Program-made: the position numbers and the translations under genes | In this document: positions 16,921 to 25,491 of the stretch, in pieces | Layout of the letters: the number at the start of each line of letters is the position of its first letter | How positions within the stretch are numbered: the first letter of the stretch is position 1 | Source: Lachnoclostridium sp. | GTDB taxonomy: Bacteria; Bacillota; Clostridia; Lachnospirales; Lachnospiraceae | Length of the DNA stretch: 54,007 nucleotides | Assembly: GCA_023664665.1 (NCBI GenBank) | Contig: JAMPEY010000008.1 | Location: 49,978-103,984, forward strand | Direction of reading: 5' to 3' | Notes under the pieces: model-generated | The model's input: only the letters and a program-made list of their open reading frames with translations | Databases searched by the model: none | What the model was told of the DNA's origin: nothing

Positions 16921-17919
16921 TTACAGCACATCCGCAAAATGCACCTTCAACCGCTTAAAAATCAATGCCCCCAGACCAAACAGCGCCACCGTCACCAGCC
17001 AGAAGTACATCGTAGAAAAAAAGTCCTGAAAAAACCATTCCCGCTCATAAATGGCGCTTCGATAGCCGTTTACAATATATACCAGAGGATTCAGCTTGAG
17101 AATCGTCACTGCCCATTGCGCCTTAATGGCGTTAATATCCCACAAAATGGGAGTCGCCCACATACCGAGCTGTAATACGATATTGATAATCTGAGACAAA
17201 TCCCTGAAAAATACCACGACCGCACAGGTGATATAGCTCAGTCCCAACACAAAAATAAACAGACAGACGCTGTAATATACGATTTGTATGGTATAAATAC
17301 TCGGATAATAGCCATAACCTATTGCCACAAGCAAAAGAACCATGGCAAAAAAGACATGGATAAAAGTTGCCGCGATTATCTTGATAATGGGCAGAATACT
17401 GATTTTAAACACTACCTTCTTCACAAGGTAATCATATTCCAACAGCGCGTTGGTACCGTTATTCCACGCCTCGTTAAAATAAAACCACGGCACCAGCCCC
17501 GCCGTCAAAAACAGTACAAAGGGCACATCCCCGCTTTCCCTCTGGTTCGGAAAAATAATCCCGAACACGATATAATACATGGCGATTGTCACCACAGGCT
17601 GCATCATCGCCCACACCGCTCCCATATAAGAGCCCGCATAGCGCTTCTTAAAATCATTCTTGGCAAGTTTCCAGATTAGATGCCTGTTTTGATACAATTC
17701 CGCCGGAAGCACCATGAATTTATCATACCATTTACAAAAAATAACACAGGCGGCGAGTATGCCCATGCAGGACGCCAGTTTCTTGGTAATCTCCTGCCCA
17801 GGGTCGGCTCCCGGATTATCGTGGACAAGGATGATGACCGCCACCGTCAATGCCAGAAGCATAAACACTGTGATGACTGCCTTTTTATTCAGTTTGTGCA
17901 TGCCTGTTGTGTTTTCCAT
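16921..17919 (-). CDS. ABC-2 type polysaccharide exporter permease
   Basis: 332 residues. An N-terminal hydrophobic segment is followed by the characteristic entry of this family (YQNRHLIWKLAKNDFKKRYAGSYMGAVWAMMQP) and then five to six membrane helices, with YNRAIYE-like sequence near the end (NGYRSAIYERE). It is the membrane partner of the ATPase encoded at 14062-15354 and would move undecaprenol-linked glycan or teichoic acid outward. The first about 70 residues, with an additional helix pair, are longer than in a typical TagG/Wzm. Located 57 bases after rmlC in the same direction. Confidence 0.88.
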   Translation of the reverse strand: MENTTGMHKLNKKAVITVFMLLALTVAVIILVHDNPGADPGQEITKKLASCMGILAACVIFCKWYDKFMVLPAELYQNRHLIWKLAKNDFKKRYAGSYMGAVWAMMQPVVTIAMYYIVFGIIFPNQRESGDVPFVLFLTAGLVPWFYFNEAWNNGTNALLEYDYLVKKVVFKISILPIIKIIAATFIHVFFAMVLLLVAIGYGYYPSIYTIQIVYYSVCLFIFVLGLSYITCAVVVFFRDLSQIINIVLQLGMWATPILWDINAIKAQWAVTILKLNPLVYIVNGYRSAIYEREWFFQDFFSTMYFWLVTVALFGLGALIFKRLKVHFADVL

Positions 17920-17976
17920 ACCGGTCCTTCATCCAATCTGTTATCATTTACCGCAATTCTTTAAAATCGCAGCTCT

Positions 17977-18528
17977 TTAAGGACATAATTCTTTGAGTCC
18001 TCCCCACTTGGTATCCCGCTCGGACAAAATCAGCTCCGTTCCTTTCGGAATCGGCCATTCCACCCCGATATCCGGGTCATTATACATGATTCCCCCCTCA
18101 TCTCCGGGATGGTAAAATTCCGTGCATTTATAGAAAAATTCCGCATAGTCGGACAGCACCAGAAAGCCATGGGCAAAGTTTTTGGGCACAAAGAACTGTT
18201 TCTTGTTCTCCTCGGACAACAGCACACCAAACCATTTTCCGTATGTGGAAGAACCCTTCCGCAAATCCACCGCCACATCGAACACCTCGCCGCGGATGAC
18301 CCTCACCAGCTTGTCCTGCGGAAACTGTATCTGGAAATGCAGCCCTCTCAGCACTCCTTTTTTGGAAGCGGACTGGTTGTCCTGAACGAAAATCTGTGGA
18401 ATTCCCGCCGCCTTATAATCCTCATATTGATAGGTTTCCATAAAATATCCTCTGGCGTCCCCCCTCACCTCGGGAGTTATAATCTTAAGCCCCTCTATGT
18501 CACAGGTCTCCACCGTTATCTTTCCCAT
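17977..18528 (-). CDS. rmlC: dTDP-4-dehydrorhamnose 3,5-epimerase
   Basis: 183 residues, the usual family length. Diagnostic sequences are GDARGYFMETY, FVQDNQSASKKGVLRGLHFQ (histidine of the catalytic dyad), VIRGEVFDVAVDLR, and FAHGFLVLSD. It converts dTDP-4-keto-6-deoxyglucose to the L-sugar precursor of rhamnose. rmlA and rmlB are just upstream in the same operon, separated from this gene by a GH25 muramidase. No rmlD is visible in the window, so the last reduction must be encoded elsewhere or the intermediate is used differently. Confidence 0.96.
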   Translation of the reverse strand: MGKITVETCDIEGLKIITPEVRGDARGYFMETYQYEDYKAAGIPQIFVQDNQSASKKGVLRGLHFQIQFPQDKLVRVIRGEVFDVAVDLRKGSSTYGKWFGVLLSEENKKQFFVPKNFAHGFLVLSDYAEFFYKCTEFYHPGDEGGIMYNDPDIGVEWPIPKGTELILSERDTKWGGLKELCP

Positions 18529-18571
18529 TGTCGTCCATCCTTTCCGGCATAAACAGACTATGCCCCGTTAT

Positions 18572-19828
18572 TTAATAATAAGCGATATCCAAATCCACAT
18601 TTCCCTTGATGCCGTCTACCTTACCCTTGGAGGTATGCTGCCACATCTGATAATAGCCCTGATACAGAGGAGTGCTGCGGTACTCCGCCAGCCAGATATA
18701 ATAAGCATCCAGTCTGTTCATGTCCAGATTATTATTATACCAGTTGCGGCTTGCATAAACACCTCCTCTGATGCCTGCATTGCTTACGGTACGGCAGAAT
18801 GCTTCACAGACCAAGGTTCTCGTCTCCTTGTCCAGAGAGTCCGCCCTGCCGCTGCCTCCGGCGCCCTCCGTATCGATAAAGATGGGGTAATCCAAAGAAT
18901 ACTCCCTGACCAGCCTTAACACTGCCGACGCCTCTTCCACAGCCTCTACCTCGTTTACCGCCTGTGTAAAAAAGTATACACCGACTTTGATTCCTGCCGC
19001 CGTGGCGCCCTTTATGTTGTCCTCAAATTTGGGGTCCTGTACGATGCTTCCTGTCACGGAGCCGCGGTATCCGGCACGGATAATGGCAAATTCCACCCCT
19101 TCCGCCTTTACCTTATCCCAGTCAATGTCTCCGTTCCATTTGGATACATCTATGCCCACATGGGCATTTCCCGTGGTTGGACGCAGATTCTGCATTTCAC
19201 TTCTGTCCGCATCCGAAAGGGCGTCCTGCTGCCTTGTATCCTCCGCTTTGGCGTCCACCTCGTCCTCGGTCTTGATTAACAGGGAAATATCTTCTATTGC
19301 CAGATACTCCACCTTGTCCTTTACCCGGACCTTGGTTTCGTTCACGGGCACACGGTATCCTTCTATGGGCTGAAGCTGCAGATAATACTCTCCTGCGCTT
19401 AAATCCCCGATATAGATTACACCGTCCTTGTCCAAATCCTTGTATTCGCCAAGACCGTCCAGCTTCACAAAAAAGCTTTCTCCCGTTACCGGATTGCCCT
19501 CCGTGTTTACAATCTGGACACGCAAGTCCTTTTCTATGGAAGTCACCATCAAAGAGAGCCTGTTTGCCTGATTCTTTGCTGCTTCCAACAATGGATTGAT
19601 TTCCGGGTCAAAGAAAGAACTGTCCTTCAGAAATGCAGACAAATCATTGCTGAGCTGACCACCCGAACCCTGAGAGCCATCCTGCGTTGTCTCCGTTTCC
19701 TGATAGGAACCGCCCCCCTGCTGACTTTTTCCGATTTTGTCGGAATTGGTATAGAATACCAGAATCGACACCAACAGGATAACGCCAACCGAGCCCAATA
19801 TTGTCAATCTTTGCAACTTAGAGTCCAT
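18572..19828 (-). CDS. Membrane-anchored GH25 muramidase, short form
   Basis: 418 residues. Residues 8-27 form a single membrane helix ([19 protein letters not shown]), with a Gln/Gly/Ser-rich linker after it. A SpaA/Cna-B-like fold follows at about 100-175 ([33 protein letters not shown]). The GH25 domain occupies about 222-418, starting [19 protein letters not shown], with IFIDTEGAG as the acidic catalytic strand and YQMWQHTS near the end. It should cut the glycan strand of peptidoglycan on the outer side of the membrane. It overlaps rmlA by 11 bases, which ties it to the polysaccharide operon, and is a shorter paralogue of the protein at 21939-25301. A role in opening the wall for glycan attachment or export is inferred. 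Confidence 0.9.
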   Translation of the reverse strand: MDSKLQRLTILGSVGVILLVSILVFYTNSDKIGKSQQGGGSYQETETTQDGSQGSGGQLSNDLSAFLKDSSFFDPEINPLLEAAKNQANRLSLMVTSIEKDLRVQIVNTEGNPVTGESFFVKLDGLGEYKDLDKDGVIYIGDLSAGEYYLQLQPIEGYRVPVNETKVRVKDKVEYLAIEDISLLIKTEDEVDAKAEDTRQQDALSDADRSEMQNLRPTTGNAHVGIDVSKWNGDIDWDKVKAEGVEFAIIRAGYRGSVTGSIVQDPKFEDNIKGATAAGIKVGVYFFTQAVNEVEAVEEASAVLRLVREYSLDYPIFIDTEGAGGSGRADSLDKETRTLVCEAFCRTVSNAGIRGGVYASRNWYNNNLDMNRLDAYYIWLAEYRSTPLYQGYYQMWQHTSKGKVDGIKGNVDLDIAYY

Positions 19829-20687
19829 CTGCTACCTCTACTAAATATTTTCCGTAATTTGTTTTCATTAAAGGTTCCGCCAGCCGCAATAGCTGCTCCC
19901 TGTCAATAAATCCCCGTCTGTAGGCTATCTCCTCTATGCAGGAAATGTACAGCCCCTGTCTCTTCTGAAAAGCCGCCACGAAATCCGCCGCATCCAAAAG
20001 AGCGTCATGATTGCCTGTATCCAGCCATGCGAATCCGCGTCCCAAGGTCTCCACATAGAGACTTCCCCTGTGCAGATATTCGTTATTGATGCTGGTAATC
20101 TCTATTTCTCCTCTGGCGGAAGGTTTTACATTCCTTGCAATCTCCACCACATCATTATCATAAAAATACAGTCCGGGCACCGCATAATTGCTCTTGGGCT
20201 TCTCCGGTTTCTCCTCAATGGAAAGAGCCTTCCCGTTCCCGTCAAATTCCACCACCCCGTATTCTCTGGGGTCACGCACATAATAACCGAAAATAGTGGC
20301 TCCTTTCTCTCTGGATGCCACTTCTCTTAACACCCGTGAAAAGCTCTGCCCATAAAAAATATTGTCCCCCAGCACCAAAGCCACTCTGTCATTCCCTATA
20401 AAATCCGCCCCTATGATAAAAGCGTCCGCCAGTCCTCTCGGCGTCTCCTGCACGGCGTAGGAAATTTCCATTCCGATCTGGCTGCCGTCGCTAAGGAGCT
20501 CCCTGAAAACAGGTAAATCCCGCGGGGTTGAAATAACCAATACTTCACGGATTCCCGCCAGCATCAGCGTGGACAGCGGATAATATATCATCGGTTTATC
20601 GTATACCGGCATAATCTGCTTGGAAATCGCTCTTGTCAACGGATACAGTCTTGTACCGGAACCTCCGGCAAGGATAATGCCTTTCAT
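19818..20687 (-). CDS. rmlA: Glucose-1-phosphate thymidylyltransferase
   Basis: 289 residues from the ATG at 20687, giving the standard start [18 protein letters not shown]; an ATG 48 bases upstream is less likely. Family motifs are [48 protein letters not shown] and [13 protein letters not shown]. It makes dTDP-glucose from glucose-1-phosphate and dTTP, the first step of the dTDP-deoxysugar pathway. It lies 84 bases after rmlB with a hairpin between. Its 3' end overlaps the GH25 gene by 11 bases. Confidence 0.97.
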   Translation of the reverse strand: MKGIILAGGSGTRLYPLTRAISKQIMPVYDKPMIYYPLSTLMLAGIREVLVISTPRDLPVFRELLSDGSQIGMEISYAVQETPRGLADAFIIGADFIGNDRVALVLGDNIFYGQSFSRVLREVASREKGATIFGYYVRDPREYGVVEFDGNGKALSIEEKPEKPKSNYAVPGLYFYDNDVVEIARNVKPSARGEIEITSINNEYLHRGSLYVETLGRGFAWLDTGNHDALLDAADFVAAFQKRQGLYISCIEEIAYRRGFIDREQLLRLAEPLMKTNYGKYLVEVADGL

Positions 20688-20739
20688 AGTCTTTTTCTTC
20701 CTTCCTATATGGTTTTCCCACAAGTTTTTATACACACCG

Positions 20740-20767
20740 AATGGGAACGACTTGCATCGTTCCCATT
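20740..20767. other. Perfect 11-base-pair hairpin between rmlB and rmlA
   Basis: AATGGGAACGA and its exact complement are separated by six bases, just after the rmlB stop. On the minus strand, the coding direction, no T-run follows, so it is not a normal terminator there; it may set mRNA stability or relative expression. On the plus strand it is followed by TTTCTT and could stop antisense transcription. Confidence 0.6.
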
Positions 20768-20771
20768 TTTC

Positions 20772-21854
20772 TTACTTTTCGTACATTTCTTCGTAATACT
20801 TCTGATAATCGCCGCTGGTTGCGTTTTTCATCCAGTCCTCGTTCTCAAAATACCATTGAATGGTCTTTCGGATACCTTCTTTGAACATGGTTTCCGGCTC
20901 CCAGCCGATTTCCGCCCTTATTTTATCCGGCGCAATGGCATATCTCCTGTCATGCCCCTTGCGGTCCGTCACATATGTGATCAGGTTCCCCGAAACATTT
21001 GCCTTTCGCGGGTCATCCTCCGGCAGCATCTCCTGCAAGGTCTCCAAAATAATATTTAAAATCTCGATATTCTGCTTCTCGTTATGTCCGCCGATATTGT
21101 ATGTCTCAAAGAGCTTTCCCTGCTCCTGCACCATATCGATTGCCTTGGCGTGATCCTCCACATAGAGCCAATCCCTGACATTCTTACCGTCACCGTAGAC
21201 CGGAAGCGCTTTTCCCTGCAGTGCATTGTTGATCATCAGCGGGATAAACTTCTCCGGAAACTGATAGGGACCATAATTGTTACTGCAATTGGTAATATTT
21301 GCCGGAAAGCGGTAGGTGTCCATATAGGCCTTCACCAGCATGTCCGAGCTCGCCTTGCTTGCGGAATAGGGGCTGTGGGGGTCATAAGGGCTTGTCTCAT
21401 AGAAGAAAGCGTTATCATCTTCCGGAAGGGAACCGTAGACCTCATCCGTGGAAACATGCAGGAATTTCTTCCCCTCTTTAAAGCTGCCGTCGGGAAGCTC
21501 CCATGCCTCCTTTGCGCAGTTTAACATCACCGCCGTTCCCAGCACATTGGTCTGGATGAACACTTCGGGATTGACAATACTTCTGTCCACATGACTCTCC
21601 GCCGCGAAATGCACCACACGGTCAATATCGTTTTCCCGAAAAATCTTGCGGATTGCCTCTTTATCACAGATGTTGGCTTTCACAAAAGCATAATTGTCCC
21701 GCTTCTCCACATCTTTTAAGTTTTCCAGATTACCCGCATAGGTCAGGGCGTCCACATTGATGATGCGGATTGCCCCGCCATATTTTTGAAGCATATAATG
21801 AATATAGTTGGAACCGATAAAACCGGCGCCGCCTGTTACCAGATAAGTTCTCAT
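20772..21854 (-). CDS. rmlB: dTDP-glucose 4,6-dehydratase
   Basis: 360 residues of the extended short-chain dehydrogenase type. The NAD-binding loop is TGGAGFIGSNYIHY. The catalytic region has HVSTDEVYGSL (Thr/Asp/Glu) and YSASKASSDM (Tyr and Lys). SNNYGPYQFPEKFIPL and DWLYVEDHAKAI are typical of RmlB. The product, dTDP-4-keto-6-deoxyglucose, can go to RmlC (18-kb region) or to the WecE-type aminotransferase encoded at 34944-36071. The gene starts 84 bases after the large GH25 gene, and a possible extended -10 promoter lies in that gap. Confidence 0.97.
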   Translation of the reverse strand: MRTYLVTGGAGFIGSNYIHYMLQKYGGAIRIINVDALTYAGNLENLKDVEKRDNYAFVKANICDKEAIRKIFRENDIDRVVHFAAESHVDRSIVNPEVFIQTNVLGTAVMLNCAKEAWELPDGSFKEGKKFLHVSTDEVYGSLPEDDNAFFYETSPYDPHSPYSASKASSDMLVKAYMDTYRFPANITNCSNNYGPYQFPEKFIPLMINNALQGKALPVYGDGKNVRDWLYVEDHAKAIDMVQEQGKLFETYNIGGHNEKQNIEILNIILETLQEMLPEDDPRKANVSGNLITYVTDRKGHDRRYAIAPDKIRAEIGWEPETMFKEGIRKTIQWYFENEDWMKNATSGDYQKYYEEMYEK

Positions 21855-21898
21855 GCAATATCTCCTGCTTTGTTTCTTGCATTCTGCGTAGCAGAATC

Positions 21899-21907
21899 AT
21901 TATACCA
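21899..21907 (-). promoter_or_regulatory. Possible extended -10 promoter upstream of rmlB
   Basis: The minus strand reads ATGGTATAAT, a TGn-extended -10, between the large GH25 gene and rmlB. No good -35 is visible. A perfect seven-base-pair hairpin (ATTCTGC-GTA-GCAGAAT, 21881-21897) starts immediately downstream. Confidence 0.45.
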
Positions 21908-21938
21908 TAGACCCTATACAAAAATCCAGCATATTATT

Positions 21939-24900
21939 TTAGTATCCCAAATAGCTGATGTTCATATCCACATTGCCGCTGATACCGCTTACTTTTCCGG
22001 TGGATTTATACTGCCACATATCATATCTTCCCTTATAGGTAGGTGTTGCGGCATACTGTGCCAGCCAGATCTTATATGCGCTCAACTGGCTTGTGTCTAT
22101 CTTTTCAGTGAGCCATGTCTTGTTGGCATAAATGCCTGCCGTATAGCCGGAATTCTGAATGGTTTCACAGAATGCCTTGCAAACCGCCGTTCTGGTTTCC
22201 TTGCTCAAAGAATCCGCCCTGCCTTTGCCGCCGCTGGGCTCCACATCCAGAAATACCGGATAGGAAATGGTGTAACCCTTGATTCTCTCCAACACCATGG
22301 ACGCTTCTTCCACTGCCTCCACCTGGTCCACTGCCTGCGTAAAGAAGTAAACCCCTACTTTTAATCCGGCTGCCGTAGCCCCCTTGATGTTAGCGGCAAA
22401 CTTGGAATCGTCTACCAAAGAGCCCTGCGTATAACCCCTATAGCCCACACGGATGATCACATAGGACACTCCGGAATTTTTCACGGCATTCCAATCGATA
22501 TTTCCGTTGTATTTCGACACATCGATGCCCATGGTGCCGCCGCCCTGCACCAGACTGCCATCGCTTGCGAAATTATACTTTGCTCCCTGAATCACCTGTT
22601 CGCCGGTTACCTTGTCGCCGTTGGCATTGAAAAAGTAAACTTTTCCGTCCAATGTCTGCCAGCCGGTGTATTTGGCGTCTCCTTTGATGTACACCTTATA
22701 CTGATCCTGCTGAATGGCGTCATAGTCCGTATACTTTGCTTCCCTGTATTGGTCGTTTTCTATAATATAAATCTGGTTGCCGTCTTTATCCTTTAACAGA
22801 CCGTTGCCGTCCTTTACCGTGACGGTACAGGTTTCCGTCAGGTCTACATCGGGGTGCTTCACCGTAATGTAGGCGCTTCCCGCCCCTACGCCTGTCACTG
22901 TAACGGTATTGTCCGATACTTCCACCGTGGCAACATCCGTATCGGAGGAAGTGACATTCTCCGCTTTCAGCGTCTTGGAGTTATCCAGCGCAACGGTAAT
23001 GGTATCCTTTCCTCCCGCTATCAGAGTCATGCTGCTCTTATTCAGTCCGATACTGCCTGCAGCCGCTACGGTTACTTTACAGGTTGCAGTCCTTCCTGCA
23101 TCACCGGGATGGGTAACGGTAATCACAGCTTCCCCCACCGCTACGCCGGTAACGGTAATGGTATTATTATTGTCCACCGACACGGTTGCGACATTGGTAT
23201 TGGAAGAAGTAACATAATTTGCATTGATTGTATTTCCGCCCTCCAGCGTTACCTTGATGGTGCCTGTTCCCTGTGGGCTGAGGGACAGGGTATTTTTGTC
23301 CAACTGAAGGTTTTTTGCTTCTGTCACGATTACTGTGCAGGATGCCTGTAAACCGTTTTCTGCCGTAACCGTCACGGTTGCCGTTCCGGCTGCCACAGCC
23401 TTAACGGTAAAGCTGTGACCGGAGCCTTCCACAGTCGCTATTCCGGTATTGGAGGATGATGGTGTAAGTCCTCCTGTCTCACCCGTAGTCGTTGCCGTAA
23501 TAGGCGCACCGTTTCCTGCTTCAAGCGTTATCTGACTTTGACTAAGCGTTAATGTTGCCGCGGGTGCCGGAGGCGTGTCCGGTTGTGTCTCCGGCTCAGT
23601 CGTAGAGGGCGTTGTCGATTCGGTGGTGGTCTGCGTTTCCGAGGATGTCTCTGACCCGGACGGCGTGTCTGAGGGCTGTGTCTCGGTGGATGTCTCCGAA
23701 CCCGCTTCCGTTGTCGGATTTGTTGTTTCTGCCGATTCTGTCGCCTCGGTCAGCCTCATGAATTTCCCGCTCCGCGCCAAAGTTCTGGGGTCCGGAATGG
23801 TGCTCTTTGACACTTCCCTGTAAGTGAGTGCCGTTTGGGTGCTCTCCACCCATGCAACGGTATCCTGCAAAGAAGACTCTACCGCCAATTGGTTCTTCTT
23901 TGCCTCCTCCTTTGACAGATTAATTTCGGATTCTTTCTTAATTTCATTCTTGACATCTACCTTCTTATAAGTGATATCCTTCTTCACTTCCGCCGTCTTG
24001 GTGTTTGTTGGAAGGGTGTAACTCTCATACTTTTCCCCCGTCAGTTCATTCACCGACAAAGTATAATTGCCGGCCGTGATATCCTTTTTATAGATGATAC
24101 CGTCCATATCATCATCCGACCAAATCTCGCTTTTCCCGTCGGGCTTGGTCACCGTTACCGCAAAAGGTACATTTGCAATCAGTTTTTCCGTCTTGCTGTT
24201 GATAAATTTGATTTTCAAATCTTTAAAAATGGAAGTTGTCTCCAAGGAAACCGTAACATCCTTATTGTAATCCGACTCGTCATAATCGGTCCGCCCGTTC
24301 TGCTCATCTTCCACAGCTGCCGCTGCCTGCAGCTTGGCAATCCGGTTATCCGTGAGTACCACAAGCCCCTGCTCGCCTATGGTGTCAATTCCGTCCAATT
24401 GTTTGCCGACGGTCACAAATTCCGAAATCTGTTTATTAATTACGGAAGTACCCAAGAGCACGCCGCCTGTCACTACTGCCAGCAGTAAGACTGCCGCCCC
24501 CGTAATGGTAATAATGCGGTCAAGACCGCTCATATCCAGAATGTTTTCCCAAAGCCGCCCGAAAATGCCGCTCCTTCCCTCAGTGCGGCTGTCAGCGTAT
24601 TGATCTTCGTAGATATCTTCCTCATAAACTATATCGTCAGTGTATTCACTGTCAGCATAAACAGTATCGTCTCCATAGACTTCATCCCCATAAATATCCT
24701 CTGCATAGACACCGCTTTCATAAACGGTGCCGTCCTCCGCGTATGCGCTGTCCTCATATGCACTGCCTACTTCGTACGCATTACCTTCTGCGTACGCACT
24801 GCCTACTTCGTATGCATTATCTTCTGCGTACACATTATCTTCTGTGTATGCACCCTCTTCATAAACCGCATCGTCTCCATACACACCATCTTCATAGACG

Positions 24901-25301
24901 GTTCCGTCTTCCGCGTATGTATCGCTTTCCTCATAGGCTGCACCGTCTTCTTCATAAACCGTGCTGTCTTCCTCATAGGCATTGTCTCCTATGTCCGCGG
25001 TGTCCTCTGTGTACTCACCGTCCCCTGCATAAATGCTTTCCTCATAGGAATTCTTGATATATTCAATGCCTTCCCCATGGACATCTTCCGTATAAGCTAC
25101 GCTTTCCGCATATTCATCCCTATCATACTCCATGACAGGTTCATATCCGTCATCCTCATCTTCCGTGTCTTCTTCCGCATAATAATCCTCTTTTGAATAT
25201 TCTTCCTCCGATTCCTGATATATTTCATCCCAATCATAATTCTGACCCTTGTCACTCCACTCTTCCCTAGGTCTTTTCGTATGATTAAACATTCTTTTCA
25301 T
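21939..25301 (-). CDS. Large membrane-anchored GH25 muramidase with acidic Tyr-rich N-terminus and Ig-like domains
   Basis: 1120 residues from the ATG at 25301, which has GGAGG six bases upstream; a previous ATG at 25313 lies over that site. Domains in order: a very acidic, tyrosine-rich region to about residue 240 made of short YAED/YEEDG-like units; a membrane helix (ITGAAVLLLAVVTGGVLLGTS); a SpaA-like domain (about 345-435); a Thr/Ser/Pro/Glu-rich linker; three BIG2-type Ig-like domains (each with TSSNT or TSSDT-VATV-TVTGV); a short cell-wall-binding-like repeat (GWQTLDGKVYFFNANG); and a C-terminal GH25 domain (MGIDVSKYNGNIDWNAVK, VFLDVEPSGG, YDMWQYKSTG). The acidic part should be cytoplasmic and the enzyme external. 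It is the first gene of the rml/export operon and divergent from the GtrII gene. Confidence 0.9.
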   Translation of the reverse strand: MKRMFNHTKRPREEWSDKGQNYDWDEIYQESEEEYSKEDYYAEEDTEDEDDGYEPVMEYDRDEYAESVAYTEDVHGEGIEYIKNSYEESIYAGDGEYTEDTADIGDNAYEEDSTVYEEDGAAYEESDTYAEDGTVYEDGVYGDDAVYEEGAYTEDNVYAEDNAYEVGSAYAEGNAYEVGSAYEDSAYAEDGTVYESGVYAEDIYGDEVYGDDTVYADSEYTDDIVYEEDIYEDQYADSRTEGRSGIFGRLWENILDMSGLDRIITITGAAVLLLAVVTGGVLLGTSVINKQISEFVTVGKQLDGIDTIGEQGLVVLTDNRIAKLQAAAAVEDEQNGRTDYDESDYNKDVTVSLETTSIFKDLKIKFINSKTEKLIANVPFAVTVTKPDGKSEIWSDDDMDGIIYKKDITAGNYTLSVNELTGEKYESYTLPTNTKTAEVKKDITYKKVDVKNEIKKESEINLSKEEAKKNQLAVESSLQDTVAWVESTQTALTYREVSKSTIPDPRTLARSGKFMRLTEATESAETTNPTTEAGSETSTETQPSDTPSGSETSSETQTTTESTTPSTTEPETQPDTPPAPAATLTLSQSQITLEAGNGAPITATTTGETGGLTPSSSNTGIATVEGSGHSFTVKAVAAGTATVTVTAENGLQASCTVIVTEAKNLQLDKNTLSLSPQGTGTIKVTLEGGNTINANYVTSSNTNVATVSVDNNNTITVTGVAVGEAVITVTHPGDAGRTATCKVTVAAAGSIGLNKSSMTLIAGGKDTITVALDNSKTLKAENVTSSDTDVATVEVSDNTVTVTGVGAGSAYITVKHPDVDLTETCTVTVKDGNGLLKDKDGNQIYIIENDQYREAKYTDYDAIQQDQYKVYIKGDAKYTGWQTLDGKVYFFNANGDKVTGEQVIQGAKYNFASDGSLVQGGGTMGIDVSKYNGNIDWNAVKNSGVSYVIIRVGYRGYTQGSLVDDSKFAANIKGATAAGLKVGVYFFTQAVDQVEAVEEASMVLERIKGYTISYPVFLDVEPSGGKGRADSLSKETRTAVCKAFCETIQNSGYTAGIYANKTWLTEKIDTSQLSAYKIWLAQYAATPTYKGRYDMWQYKSTGKVSGISGNVDMNISYLGY

Positions 25302-25369
25302 AGAAACCTCCATAAAAATGAAACGCTTTCTTTTTGCGTTTATGTTACATTTGTTAACAATTCCGTAAT

Positions 25370-25398
25370 ATTATAGCACTACCCCGCATATTCTTCAA
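25370..25398 (-). promoter_or_regulatory. Promoter of the GH25-rml-polysaccharide operon
   Basis: TTGAAG (25398-25393) and TATAAT (25375-25370) on the minus strand are separated by 17 bases, about 70 bases before the GH25 start. The 5' leader carries an AAACGC/GCGTTT inverted repeat. Confidence 0.7.
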
Positions 25399-25441
25399 GG
25401 GATTCTGCCATTTCTTCATAAAATTTTAAAAATGTTTCTGT

Positions 25442-25469
25442 TTGCAGATGATAAAAAATGATATATAAT
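25442..25469 (+). promoter_or_regulatory. Promoter of the divergent GtrII-like gene
   Basis: TTGCAG (25442-25447) and TATAAT (25464-25469) with a 16-base spacer, ending 22 bases before the ATG at 25492. Confidence 0.6.
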
Positions 25470-25491
25470 TGAACAAACAAAGGAAAACCAA

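Noticed and set aside
24600..25196. 198-codon plus-strand frame rich in Ile, Cys and Phe
   Set aside because: It is antisense to the acidic Tyr-rich repeat region and its composition is explained by that repeat.
24600..25200. CRISPR-like spacing of repeated units
   Set aside because: Units are short, imperfect and coding (YAED/YEED type); there are no constant repeats separated by unique spacers.
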